Source: Axinella damicornis
Taxonomy: Eukaryota > Porifera > Demospongiae > Axinellida > Axinellidae
DNA: 64,000 bases
Assembly (NCBI GenBank): GCA_963931865.1
Contig: OZ007511.1
Span: 11,855,396-11,919,395, forward strand
Reading direction: 5' to 3'
Position 1 is the first letter of the stretch, and every line of letters starts with the position of its first letter. Both the position numbers and the translations under genes were made by a program. Positions 36,025-48,600 of this stretch are shown here, one piece after another. The notes under the pieces are model-generated. The model had not been told where the DNA came from, searched no databases, and worked only from the letters and a program-made list of their open reading frames with translations.

Positions 36025-37072
36025 TATGGTGGCCGAGAAGGTCACTTCTGATTCGCATTTTCCCATAGCGTATTCGCATTCGGCATTGCGTATTCCCATT
36101 TACCATAGCGGATTCGCGTTTTCCCATAGCGGATTCGCATTCGGCATTGCGTATCGTTGCGTATTCCTCAATTATTGTTGACCGACCACAAAATGCTTCG
36201 GAGCCACGCCCACTGCGTACCTCGAACCCAAACCGAGAGCATGGTAATCTTGATGGACCACCAACTGTCTTCTTCTGAACTGGATGGTTAGTTTTTTTTA
36301 ATTCTCTTTTTTATAACAATTCTGTCATAATAGACAAGGATACATGTACATAGCAACATCTATAGGCTAATACAAGACATGATCCCTAATTATAAACTAC
36401 ATTAATGAACACGCTCTCTTAAAGGATGCAATGGAGGAAGATGTTACAATCTCAAATGGTAGTTCATTCCATAGTCGGGGAGCTTGACAACAAAAGGAGT
36501 TATAGAAACTCACACTGTGTGCAAAAGGAACCTGGTGTGTGACCTGGTGTCATGTGAGGTGTTAGGCCTGGGGATGATGGGGGGAGGGTTAGGGAGGAAA
36601 GTCAGGCCATTTAAAGCAATGCTTTAGGACCTTGTCTCCAGGGTCGTCAGATTCAGCATACTGAGCCGATCATTATAGTCAACACCCAGCCAGGCCTTCG
36701 TACACACTTTGGTAGCGAATCTTTGCACGGACTCAATAGCTTTAATGTCCTTTTTAACAGGTGAGGGTCCCACACCGGGACTGCATATTCCAGCAGGGGT
36801 CTCACAGAGGTGGTGTATAACATCCTCAGTGTGCTAGAATCAGCGTCACGATAAAAGCGGCCAATAATTGAGGAATACGCAACGATACGCAATCCCGTGC
36901 GAATCCGCTATGGGAAAATGCGAATCCGCTACGGTAAATGGGATTCACAATGCCGAACGCGAATACGCTATGGTAAATGGGAATACGCAATGCCGAATGG
37001 GAATATGCAATGCCGAATGCGAATACGCTATGGGAAAACGCGAATCAGAAAGTGACCTTCTCGGCCACCATA
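36025..37072. mobile_element. TIR element with long patterned arms, containing a LINE tail
   Basis: Ends TATGGTGGCCGAGAAGGTCA and its complement are flanked by GATTTG (36019-36024 and 37073-37078). Each arm is about 150-200 bases of alternating words such as TTCCCATAGCG and ATTCGCATTCGGCATTGCG, a tandem pattern inverted between the arms. The middle is occupied by a 5'-truncated LINE fragment. Confidence 0.75.
36285..36890 (-). mobile_element. 3' end of a non-LTR retrotransposon (reverse transcriptase C-terminus)
   Basis: The minus frame reads FYRDADSSTLRMLYTT, VRPLLEYAVPVWDPHL, then after a frameshift KAWLGVDYNDRLSML, and later RLWNELPFEIV and SFKRACS, the usual tail of CR1/RTE-like reverse transcriptase proteins. 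An A-rich tail follows at about 36290. It is truncated at its 5' end inside the TIR element. Confidence 0.75.
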
Positions 37073-37306
37073 GATTTGGAGCATCGCACATAGAGCGCTG
37101 TTGCTTGTCACAACTCCAGTGGATCTTGTAGGTATATGTACATGCACATCAAAGGGTTCAACTTTACACATTTGAGACCTCCGATTCTAATCATGTGCAG
37201 ACAAGGGCACCTTGATGGTTTAAGGGTTAGTCCACTACCCCTATGAATTACCTGCCAATGGTTTAGTATCAACATAAGCTGAGGTGGGGCCTGGCAGGGC
37301 ATGGGC

Positions 37307-37399
37307 TAGCCTCGTTCCCAGGCTCCTAGGTCCCCCCAGCTTTTGTCGCATACTGTACAAAAGCAGGAAAAGCTGGGGAGGAGCCTGGGGACGAGGCTA
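37307..37399. repeat. TAGCCTCG-family MITE with 8-bp or 9-bp target duplication
   Basis: It starts TAGCCTCGTTCCCAGGCTCC and ends with the complement. GCATGGGC occurs on both sides (37299-37306 and 37400-37407). Confidence 0.8.
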
Positions 37400-37407
37400 G
37401 CATGGGC

Positions 37408-38986
37408 TACAACAATTGCCAGGGTTTGAGCGTGCAATTCAAGAAAGCATAAAGATCAACTGAGGATTTGTAAGGATGGACTGTGAGCTAAGAACTTGAC
37501 CGAGGAAGTCAACTGGGTGGCTACAAGAAGACACAAGAGGAATGGAGATGCCTAGACCCATGAGTAGCCTGTGAGCAAGGCTACACTACTCAGAGTTTTA
37601 TGATATGGTTTCCTTGGATGGTACAATATAACCCTTGAGATTGCAATTGAAGTTGCAATATATACAACGGCTATAGTAGCTGGGAATTTATGTATGTATC
37701 TGTGGTCTAAGTAGACTAATCTTCATAGCCTTTGACTACTCCATTTGCTGCACACAAAGGCTGGGATTCATACTCAATGTAGTTCTCACAAAAGAGTGCC
37801 ATTGTTGATACTCAATATTGCTATCTACATGTAGCTGACTGCAACAAGGGACATACAGCACATATCTATATAGTGGTCACTGTTAGAGGCAGCCACTATG
37901 GTCGCTACTGCTAGTCACAGTTGTGCTGATCCTGTATAAAACAACCTGCTTAAGCCATGCCTGTATTAGCTTACTGCTACTCATGTAACCCCTGTTGCTG
38001 GCACTGCTGCAATGAAATTATTATAAAGAAAAAAAAAAAAAAAAAAAAAAAAAAAAGCCAGCCACCTGTCTATATAGTGGCCAAAATACTGGTCCCATGG
38101 TGACCGCTATTAGACATGGAATTTAAAATCATGAACAGTTGCAACTGTCAAAACATTGGACCAGTTCAGTGTGTGTATACTTAGGAAAGGCCAGGAGATG
38201 GCAACAAAGAGGTAATGCACTCATTTTGAAACTGGTAGCCTCAATCCATGTTGCTTGCTAGTGGTAGAGCTTAGCAGCAAGCTATATAATATCATAGCTA
38301 TGTTTGTTGTGGCGAGCCGTAACAAGCATCTTGGGAACGAGGCTAGCTGTATAGTACGGGTAGGTGCAATCATAGTCTTTCCATGAAGTATTATAAGAGT
38401 AATACCAGAGGCATCATTCTGAAAAGTGAGTTCACCCAACCTGTTGCACTAGCATACGAGCAGTAGCTACAGTTGATTACTCAGGTTCAGGCAGGCAAAT
38501 GAATGTAATATTGTGGCAAGATAATATAATTATGATCACATGATTGTCCCATCAACACAGTTATTTTAACTGCAAATGTACATGGTACATCTGGACAGCT
38601 GTTGTATATACTTCACCTCATGCACTTGGCCTTATCACGACGTTCTTAACTTGTGAACCAGACCCTTCACACGGGGAGCAAGGGTCTGGGCACGCACTTA
38701 CAAATACCCAGGACAAAATGTTGACCTGTAGCATTGATTGTAAGATGTCACGGTAATGATTTTTCTCCAGGCTTTCAGTGGCGCCTGTGACTAGACACAG
38801 GAAAATGCTGTGCTATGCCGTATAGCTACCTGCAGGAAGGGCAATGGGTTAGGGTATATTAGGGCCAGGGCCGGTTCTAGAATTCGATGCGAGCGCGTTT
38901 CCGGTACCTATACCTAAAGTATGTACTTCCTGCCGGACCAATATCCACGTCGAATAATTTAATCAGCATTGCATCAGCCAGTTATA
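37408..38986. other. Gene-free interval
   Basis: Contains the poly-A run, a solitary TAGCCTCG-family right end near 38330-38345, and no convincing exon. Confidence 0.55.
38029..38056 (+). repeat. Poly-A run
   Basis: A run of about 28 adenines. No LINE or SINE body is evident directly upstream. Confidence 0.85.
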
Positions 38987-39580
38987 GCCATCACGTGCAC
39001 GGGGCCATAGTTACTAAATTGCCAGATGCAATCCCCCTTTTTGCATTGACCTGCGAACCAACAACCAACCATGACGTCATAATGACGTGTGCGTAGTATA
39101 CGGAGGTATACGGTCCAAGTAATAAGATATACAGAAGTGCACGAGTAATGGACATGTGCAATGAAGGTTGACAACCGCGTTGACGATCCAAGGCCGTGGA
39201 AGAAGCGCGTCCTCCTACCAAGAAGCTCTGCAGTTGTGGGGCAGATCTCTCATCACTGAGCATAATTATATCACGTCAGAAAACACTTGGCTGGGTCGGA
39301 TCACTTGAAGATACAGGCAGAGAGTGGGCTGCGGGCGCCCACGTCCACCAAGAGGATGCCTGTGGTGCAGCGCCCATGCGCAGAGCTGAAATGGAGGTAG
39401 CGAGAGGGCCTGGGGGGATCCGGATAGGGAGGTGGTTTTGATGGCATAAAAGGCTAGAATCCCTGCAAGTACCAAATTGCCACTCCGAGTACTTTTTTGC
39501 TTGAGGGGAGAAACAACCAACCAACTAAAGTGGCATTGCGTCTGGCAATTTGGTAACTGTGGCCCCGTGATCACGTGGAT
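38987..39580. repeat. TIR element of about 0.6 kb
   Basis: ATCACGTGCACGGGGCCATA and CTAAATTGCCAGATGCAAT at the left pair with ATTGCGTCTGGCAATTTGG and GGCCCCGTGATCACGTG at the right. Interior frames on both strands show no recognisable protein. Confidence 0.6.
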
Positions 39581-39866
39581 ATAATATAGCTAGCACATAA
39601 TTTCCGATCTGTATACATCGCGATGCGATGAGTCATAGACAGTTGCATTGGTAGAACCATAGATACAATACACTACACTAGCTGCTTACTCTCTTTGCAT
39701 GACCTCTTAAGTTTTAGACCCGTTTGTAGACTGCCGCAACTAACTGAGCAGCACGCCACATGCCCAGGTATCTGCATTGAATCCATGTATCCTGGGAACA
39801 GGACTAGAGCAAGTGCGGGGGTGTCCGGACAGTGAGGGGGGGCCGGGTGTCATGTCCCGGACATCC

Positions 39867-39955
39867 TAGCCTCGTTCCCAGGCCTCAGTCTACACCTCCA
39901 GTTTTTGATCGCTTGCAGTAACGTTTTTGCATACTGCAGGCTGGGAACGAGGCTA
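39867..39955. repeat. TAGCCTCG-family MITE
   Basis: TAGCCTCGTTCCCAGGCCTC at the left and CTGGGAACGAGGCTA at the right. Flanks GGACATCC and AGACATCC differ by one base. Confidence 0.75.
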
Positions 39956-40002
39956 AGACATCCCAATAATTAATTCGCACTTTTGCTGAGATCAGTCATG
40001 AG

Positions 40003-40077
40003 TAGCCTCGTTCCCAGGCCCCGCCCAGCTTTTCGTCGCTAAAAGTACGGGCGTGGGAGAGCCTGGGAACGAGGCTA
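40003..40077. repeat. TAGCCTCG-family MITE
   Basis: A 75-bp element with the AGCTTTTCGTCGCT word shared with 10173-10571. Flanks AGTCATGAG and AGTCATGGG differ at one position. It lies only 47 bases from the neighbouring copy. Confidence 0.8.
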
Positions 40078-40205
40078 AGTCATGGGTGCGTCTAGTACAT
40101 GTAGTATCAGCTAAATCACAAAGTTTCGGGGGTTACAATTTGTGCCAGAGACCCCCCCGAAAAGTGTACTCAACTTTGACAGAAAATCGCTGACATCTCC
40201 AGCTC

Positions 40206-40559
40206 CAGGGGCGGAGACAGGTACCAAAAAGTGGGGGGGGGGGCTAAATCGCACAATTGCACGCTGCCGAAGGCAGTGCATAGAGGCGCATACGTAGCGC
40301 AGATCAGTCCGCGCGAAGCGCGGAAAATTTTTTCGCCTTCATTTTTCAGTTATCAGGATGGGCTCTCGTAGCACCTTCGTGCTTTGCACTGTAAGTTAGA
40401 GACGCCAGCCCCCAAGAAACGAGGTGACATAGCTATAAGTTAGTGCTAGATTTCGTGGGATAGTACCATCCAGTCTGTTGTTTTGGGGGGGCTCAGCCCC
40501 CTTGCTTTTGAAAGTGGGGGGGCTCAAGCCCCCCCTGCCCCACTATATCTCCGCCCCTG
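40206..40559. mobile_element. CAGGGGCGGA-family hAT-like MITE, copy 1
   Basis: Ends CAGGGGCGGAGACAG and TATCTCCGCCCCTG. The interior is nearly identical to the copy at 56267-56634, including G-rich and C-rich blocks that pair. The CAGGGGCGGA end resembles hAT termini. The target duplication is not clear. Confidence 0.7.
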
Positions 40560-40859
40560 CATGCTCATGCGCCGGCCGCGCCTGCCTATTGTAGCCCCGC
40601 CCTACTTTTCTTTTCTATGCTAAGCGTAATAATCTATTGGCGCGCCAAAAAGTCCACATTATACTGTTGTCTTCTACGATCACTTGATCTTGTACACACT
40701 ATTGCTGGTTCAGTGAGATAGCAATAATTGCAGCTGGAGGGAATTGAAACTTCAAAGGTAAGCATGAGTTGGTTTTGTGCAGGCGTAAGAATGATGTTTC
40801 ACTATGGGGGGCCATATAGGTAGAAGAGAGGCGGCGAAGCCGCCAATCAGTGTTGCAGG

Positions 40860-41219
40860 TTGCAGACTCGGGGGAGTGTCTATCAGCGGCGCGCCGAACG
40901 CTTTATCGACCTACTTTCCGGCATTCAATATATAGCACACATGGCTCAGTACGATGAAATGAGTCCAACCCCCCTGGCAGCATTCAGTAGTCAGCATTGC
41001 ATTCAGGTACATGTAGCTACAAATTGGTCTACTATTGTAGATGGTGACAGTCCATTAGTACTGGAGGTTTGCCTGTCTCAGGCAGGCTGTGGCATTAGAA
41101 TCTCTTATTTATTATACTCGCATCGGGTCACCACATACACAGCAAGGAAAGTTCCAACTTTGAATTGGGAGAAGCTTGAACTCAGCAGGCATATTTCTCT
41201 GCACGTAGGAATTGGATAA
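40860..41219 (+). other. Unassigned open reading frame of about 119 codons
   Basis: The frame holds ordinary protein-like sequence (QVHVATNWSTIVDGDSPLVLEV, then TLNWEKLELSRHISLHVG, kept brief) and stops at 41219. An internal ATG at 40941 followed by a GT at 41007 could make a first exon instead. No family is recognised. It lies 1.4 kb upstream of the Death-domain gene on the same strand. Confidence 0.22.
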
Positions 41220-41634
41220 ATTCAGGGGCTACATTATTTTAGAGGGCCAATTAATGGCCCCTTGGCCCCACCTGTTCCTGCACCTAATAATGGTGGTGCC
41301 CCGGAGGAAAATATATGGGTGGGGCACCATAATTCAGTGGTTGTTACTGTTGAATGTGTTATGATCTGGGCTAGCGCCGGTGCCATGTCAAATGGGACCG
41401 CCAAAATGAGAATATGGGGACACGGGTCCCCTTTATCCTAGATAAATGGGTTCTGGGGTCTCCAAAATTTTATGACACCAGTATAATAGATATTGCTTTT
41501 TGGTGAGAAAGGACCTATTATATGCATGCATCCTTGACATCGGATTTCAAGCACCTCGAGTGAATTGTGATCTGCATCTGGCACTGAGATGAGGGTTTCG
41601 CTTGCAAAATCAATGTCAAGGATGCATGGCATCT

Positions 41635-41880
41635 CTGACATGGCAGTTGAAAGCCACGAGTGATCCACCCATCATGGGGAATGTAAACAGACCAATGAAT
41701 CTGATTATCGGCATGGTGGGTGTGATTTATGTCATCTCATTCATGACCATAATTATGCTCTTGAGTGAGATGACACGGCACTCACATGCTGATAATCAGA
41801 TTCATTGCATGGTCTGCTTACATTTCCCCTTGGTGGGTGGATCACTCATGGGCTAGTGTCCCTTTCAACTGCCATGTCAG
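41635..41880. repeat. Palindromic MITE of about 246 bp
   Basis: CTGACATGGCAGTTGAAAG begins and CTTTCAACTGCCATGTCAG ends a structure whose arms of about 110 bases pair almost throughout (GTGATCCACCCA and TGGGTGGATCAC, AATCTGATTATC and GATAATCAGATT). Confidence 0.75.
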
Positions 41881-41896
41881 TGATATCGTAAAGTGG

Positions 41897-41995
41897 TACC
41901 GTAGTCGCGCGTTATTAGCCACATGCGCCTATAACTCCACAGGAAGGAAATATGCGCCTATAAGTGAGATGCGCCTAATAACACGCGGCTGCGGT
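41897..41995. repeat. TACCGTAG-family MITE, short copy
   Basis: It starts TACCGTAGTCGCGCGTTATT and ends GCGGCTGCGGTA. The GCGCCTATAA words are shared with 11302-11978. Confidence 0.7.
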
Positions 41996-42146
41996 ACTTC
42001 GATTTTGTGTGAAGTGCTGAGCTACATGACCATTTTAGGGCCGTAGGAAGCAGTCCGGCCAGTCTGACCATGGCTGGACACCACTTTTGCTACAGCTGAT
42101 GCTGCATTGTCGCATTTGTGGGGGGCATATACCCACTTGTACAAAA

Positions 42147-42159
42147 TGTGTGTGTGTGT

Positions 42160-42217
<58 letters not shown>
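42147..42217 (+). repeat. (GT)n followed by poly-G
   Basis: About 13 GT dinucleotides run into about 44 guanines. Confidence 0.9.
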
Positions 42218-42218
<1 letters not shown>

Positions 42219-42602
42219 GCAGGAGATCTAGTACAAGTACTGACAGATGAGAAGCAGAATCCAATTCAGCACTTACGTACATAAGGGGACATAATTCCTG
42301 CAGGAATTGCTTATCCACACGTTATAGGTGGAAATAGGCGTTTGTATCATGCGCTGCTATTAATATGTTTGTTATTCCCAAGATCTATGTTTGGGAGACA
42401 GAGTATAGGCTTTTTTTCACTACTAGAGAACTTGATGTAGCCGTAACCTTAACTTATTGCCTTGCTTCTGCAATTTTGTTCTTATTGTACATTGTGTGTC
42501 TCCAGTGATAGTGACTATTCAGTTGTTACTGCATGACTGTGTCCCCACTGCTAGGCTGGCCGTGTGAGATTTGCAGTGGCATCTGCTCATCCTATAAGCA
42601 AA

Positions 42603-45600
42603 ATGAGTACTGAACCTCAGAGAGGTAAGTGAATGTACTATGTCTTACTTGCTTTGATACAACAAACTTATGAAATATACTTTGCTCCACAAACCACACG
42701 CAACAACTGATACATGATTATTGTAGCGTAACCAATTATCGTCACCTGTATATTTGCATGATTTGCAGCATCATCTAGGAACAGTTCCAGGACACCAAAC
42801 TTGCAGCGACGTATAGACAATTATGCCCTCTATAAGCCTTACCACCTTTAAGCTGTTACGTATTTCCGGCTTTTAGTGGTGCACTAGCGAATGCAACCTC
42901 ACGCAAATCAATTATCGGCACCCTGTACATATTATCGTCACTGCCTAGTACTCCCATAGATAATCCTGTGTCAATTATCGGCACATGCTGATGTCATCGA
43001 CCCACCTCCATCCCCTGAAGGCCACAAAAATCCAACAAAAATCCCCCAGGTTCATGAACATTCTACAATATAAAAGGCTAAAAGGACAGTAAATGACACA
43101 CAGTTTTAACCTTTTAAACAAAGACAAACCTTCTGCAAAGATTTAGTCTTGTAAACAGCTTGCGCCACGAAGATGTATGGCGAATGTAATCCGTATTTTC
43201 ACCGCTTACTCTCCGTTTACTCAGCACTGATAACTGGTACGTTGGGTGCCGATAATAAAGTCATGCCGATAATTGATGGTTTACGCAAACACAATGAATA
43301 TTTACATAAATATTTACATAAGTTTTACCCAATAATATTACTGAATAGTGTGTCCATGATGAGGTTGGATATGCACAAGATTTTATAACAATACTAGTGC
43401 GTACGTGGTTGACCATGCAAAGGAGCCTCTCATGAGGCTTTAGATGAAGTTGGGCAATTGCAGATAGCTAGAGTTGAACAAGCACCAAGACAACGATTGT
43501 CTAGGCATAGAGTGCAGTGACATCAATGAGCTAGTAAGGCGAAGAGGGAGACTGCTAGAGTGGCTGATCGCCAGAGGAAGAGAGTAATCCATGCACCTGC
43601 ATGTAGTTGACATTTGCTGTTCACAGAGATTGCCGATCACTCGTGAACGGGCAACTGAGCACTGCGCATTGGAGACTGCTGAACATGCAATCAGCAGCAG
43701 ACTCATCTATCTTTTGATCTGAGCAAAGCTACATACATACGTAGCAACACATATATATGAGAACACATGGTGCACATCGTAGAGAAAGTTATCAATTATC
43801 ATACACATAACATTATATTCGGATGTGCTAGTACATTGCTAGTATATTCGGCGTGAACCTCCACCGTTAATGTGGTTCCATCTCACTGTCCAGAGCTGAT
43901 AGCAGCTGTTTTATTATACCATGCAATTCTCGGAATCTGTTTTAAGTGGCAACTGCACTTTGTCTCGTGTATCCAGACTCTTGTACTCGTGTAGCCATGC
44001 AGACTCCTGTACAAGAGTCTGGATACGCGAGGCTATGGAAGGCTATAGTGCAACAGGTAGAGAAAACTCACTTTTCAGATTGATGTCTTGGGTCTTGCTC
44101 TCACCTCCTGGATAGGGTGCTAGCCTCCTTGCCAGTCTCTTCTTAGGGGACTAGCTTATGGCTCACTCCTATGTGATGTCAAATACAGCAATACTATTGT
44201 TGTGGGTTCAAAAATTTAGTGGGTTTTTGTTAAATCTCCTACCCGCAAATTACGATGACCAAAAGGTATACTTATTGTTGTCTACTAGTCTACAGTGTTG
44301 TTATTTCTTTACATACACTATTCCAGATGCTCCCTTGGGCATTGATGACCTTGCAACAGTCCACAATGATATTTACTCATGTCGTGCCAAATGGTATGAC
44401 ATTGGTCTCCAGCTCCGAGTGGATGTGGGCACTTTGGAGAGCTTTAAGGTTGACCACCAAGGTTCTGGCAACCAGCTGAGGGAAGTCATAAACGCATGGC
44501 TGACGTCGACAACTAGTAAAAATCCCACTTGGAGGGTCCTGGCTGAGACCCTTAGCAAAGCTGCCATTGGAGAGGCCAAGCTGGCAAAGGAGCTACAGCA
44601 AAAGTATTGCTCCAGTGGACAACCTCCTGTTCATGGTGAGTGAATTCATGTGACTTAGCATTCTCACTCACAGTGGCACTCCCTGATGGCTGTGTGGTAG
44701 CATACGCAAACCCAAGCCCATCCATTTTAGGTCATATAATACTTCTGGGGAGATGTGGAAAGAGTAATAAGATCAGCAAGAAGAAGTTAGCAAAGCTGTC
44801 TGTAGTTGTGCTGAGTACAAACTTTGAATGCAGGCGTGCCCCACTCAAAGTGGGTACAGATGACACCAGAGCAGAGCAAAATGAAAACTGACAAAGTCAT
44901 GAAACAGCTAGTGAAGAACCCTGCTCTTCCTTGATATTATGTTAATGTGATAGATTGTTGGCTTACTGCACGTACTGATGCATGCTGACAAACACAGTTG
45001 GAACCTCCTTCACCCCCTGTGCATGGGGGCTCACGCTAGCTCTCCTTACTTTACATAGCCTTAGCTCAGACCTTGGCACTCCATCACTGGATTGACACAA
45101 GGCTAGTGAAACAGATTTATAATATGGAGTCATTGAGCATTTTATACAGACAAGAGTGTACGTATAGGGAGATTGGTTAGAATATCACATAGCACATCCA
45201 CCTATCGGCTCCTGCACCTACTAACCCCTACAGTACTATTATGTGCAGACCATTTTTATATGGATACAGCAGATTCTATCAGTGAAGAGAAACCTCATGA
45301 GAAGAGGAAAGCCACTTCACCGGAACCAATGTTTTGCAGCTACTCTGCTGAAGGCATCAAGTTCCTAGACATCATACAAAGTAAGTGCTTTGTGATGCTG
45401 AACTACTATTACTATATATACATTATAATGTTCCTTGCTACTCAAGGCTTCCAGTTGTATACCCATGTAGATGACATTTTCTGTCCAAGTAATGCCACTT
45501 TGTTTCCTTCTGTTCACAATATCACAGAACTTGGAAAACTGGAGCGGGTTTACCGTTTTGTAGAAAGTTGTGAAGTGTTTGTCCAGGAGCGGTGTGTTAA

Positions 45601-48600
45601 GCTAGTTGGAACACCTGAAGGATGTCAACAAGCCAAAAAGAAATTTGACGACATTCTGGTTGGTTGATTCAATGGTTTACCGAGTAGTCCAATTAGATGT
45701 ACCACAACAGTGAGGCTATACACAATATTATTCTACCATCAGTACTAACAATCCTGCGTGCACATACAGGTACAATGAAGGTGCTCTTGTGCCTTTTTCT
45801 CTTTGTAGGAGCACTCTAAAAAGGAGACAGTTTCCCTTCCAGAATATGTGTTATCTACCGTAGGAGAGGATGCAAACAAGTGCATGGAAAAGAATGAGGG
45901 GGTGCTGGTTCTTCCAGCTGAGGTATGGTGTGTTATATGCAGGCCTTTCCACTTTAATCCAGCTTTAATAATACCCACTATAATTATGATATCCTTGTAA
46001 TGTGTGCTGGGCAACGTAAAGTGCATGCAAGCTTGACAAAATCAATCATGTGGACGCACGCGTATTCATTAGCTTTGGATTGCAGGCTATCCTGTTGTAG
46101 GGTTATGTGGAAGCTTCTGTAGGAGAAGATCTGCTATGCTAGTAAACCCCTCACGATCCACTCCCATAACTGGATCCACTCCCATAACTGCATGTGATGT
46201 GTAATAATTATGTTGCAGTTATGGAGTATACTAGTATAATTGTAGGCATGCATGTTCCCATGCAACATCTGTTGTTTTCTACCTGAGTGTTTATGGGAAG
46301 AAATGTTGTCTGATGTAAGGCACTATAGTTGATACAGCCTCAAACTGTGGACTGCACCACATGTTCTTACTCATGCCTTGCATGCTGTGTAGGATTGGCA
46401 TGGCTTATGTCAATACTGTTGTACAAACTGTAATAGCCAGTGTTATCATTTTGGCATGTGTTATAGGTCATTTTCGAATATCTTTTGAGCTTATTGTTGC
46501 ATTGTGACTGTTTTAATTACAGACTGTAAATCTTGCAAGCCATTATAGAAAACACCTTACTCACTTTTTCAGAGAAAAATTCGGTTCATTGCTGAAGATG
46601 AAGAACATTGCAAGAAGGCTATTGAATGGATGCGAGCAAATGCATACCCTTTTGTGAGTACCTTACCTAATTAGCTATGAAGCGTGTCTGGGTCACAATA
46701 ATGAAGTGATTAAATAAATTCTTTCTGAAATGTTCCATGATGTCAACATAACTTTGAAACCCAAATTTAAAAATCAAAATGTTCAGGGCAATCACTGTGA
46801 ACCACTGATTCCTTTACAGTATAGTCACTGCCATCTATGGATAGCATGTATTTACCTGTTATGATATACATGCTTGCTGTTACTACATATATGCATAGGC
46901 TCTGCAGTTCAAAGAGACAGGAAAATATTTCCCTACCACTTCGATGCTGCAATTTAGCACTCCAGTGGAAGCAAAAGCAGCTCCAGAAGCCATTCGTGCA
47001 AAGTATCTCCATCCTCCAGGTCATGGTAGGATGGAACTGAAACAGGTATCCTAATCTTTAATTGTTATGCCTCATTTTGGCTTTATGCAATACAGAATTG
47101 CTGAATGCAACTGAGAGGGCTCTATACAGGAATTCGTGGCTAGTTGTGACCACTGAACAATGTGTACTGAGTTGCTTGCAGCTAGTCTAGTCTAAAGACA
47201 ACTATCATAATAGGCATCTGTACCTTTAGCCTCTAGCTGTATGATATTTGAAGTTAGCTATGTAATATGCTGATGCAGTCAATTCCTCATTTACACATTT
47301 CGTTCTTAGGACCTATGTTGAGAACCAAGCTGTTGTTCCTTCCTCTTTGAAATACAGGTCATCCATGGTATGGGTAGTTCAGAGGACTTAGGCACTATTC
47401 GAGCGAAGCTGGAAGGGATATTTGGGTGTCTTGAACACTACCAAACAAAGCTCAGAGTTGGCTATGAAGTCAGGTAATTTGTTGCTATCATGAATGTGTG
47501 TCTGTCTGTCTGTGTGTAACAGAAGTGGGATGTTTGGGGGGCAGGTCCATCCAGAAAACTCAAAAACTCTGTGAAGAATGCTCGAGAACGTTAGGCAGGG
47601 GCTGAAACATTCCATTCCAGAAGCGGATGCAATTGAAGAGCAGTAGCTGAAGCAGAAGTGATTGGGGAGCAGCAGCTTAGGCGGACACATTCGGGGAACA
47701 ACCACTGAATCAGACGAGATGCCATTGGGGGAGCAGTAGCTGAGGCAGATGCAATCTGGGCATGGGAGACCTCTGCGCAGGAGCATTGCATGGCACTGGA
47801 CTGCCTCATGTTGGCGAATGACGGGGCACTAGTTGAGCGAGCAAAGCGAGTTAAGCTACTTGTACTTAGAATTCATGACCTGAAGTGAGGTCAGAACTGT
47901 ATTAGGAGCGGAGGGCAAGAATATGACAGTGTCTTTAGTCTTCCACTGAGTACCCAAATGAAAGCAAGTTCACAGAAATACTTGACTCATATGACCCTTA
48001 CTGACCACAATTCCATCTTGGTGCCCTTTCAGTCTTCTTTTGTCCCTGCATTAAATCAGGTCAGTGCATTCAACATCTGACAAATTGGGTGGTACTGTCA
48101 TATTCTTGCCCTCCACTCCTCATACAATTCTTACCTGACTTCAGGTCTTGCAGACACTTGCAAGATCAATATAAGTTGTACTTCGGAGTTCCAGGCTACA
48201 ATATGACAATGTGTTGTTCAAAGCAAGATATTATAATCCTGCATTCCAATCTCACTGGGTCATTGTTTATGTCTCGCTGCTCGCTGCTAGAGCACAAAGA
48301 AAGCACCTTCTGGTCACTCAAGCCGAAAAGAAGACTGAAAAGGCACCAAGATGGATTTGTAGTGAAGGGTCATGTGAGGTAAATATTTCTGTGAACCTGT
48401 TGTCATTCAGGTATATCGCTAATTGGAAGACTAAACACACTGTAATATTCGTAGCCCGGAGCTCCGGAGTACAATCTGAAGATTATGAACTGTCTCTTTG
48501 TATAGGCAGCTAGCTGCTCTTCCATACTACGTGTAAAGTAGCAGCCATGTGTGGGCGGGGCAGGGCCTGAGGATGATGCTACACTCAAGCATGACCAAAA

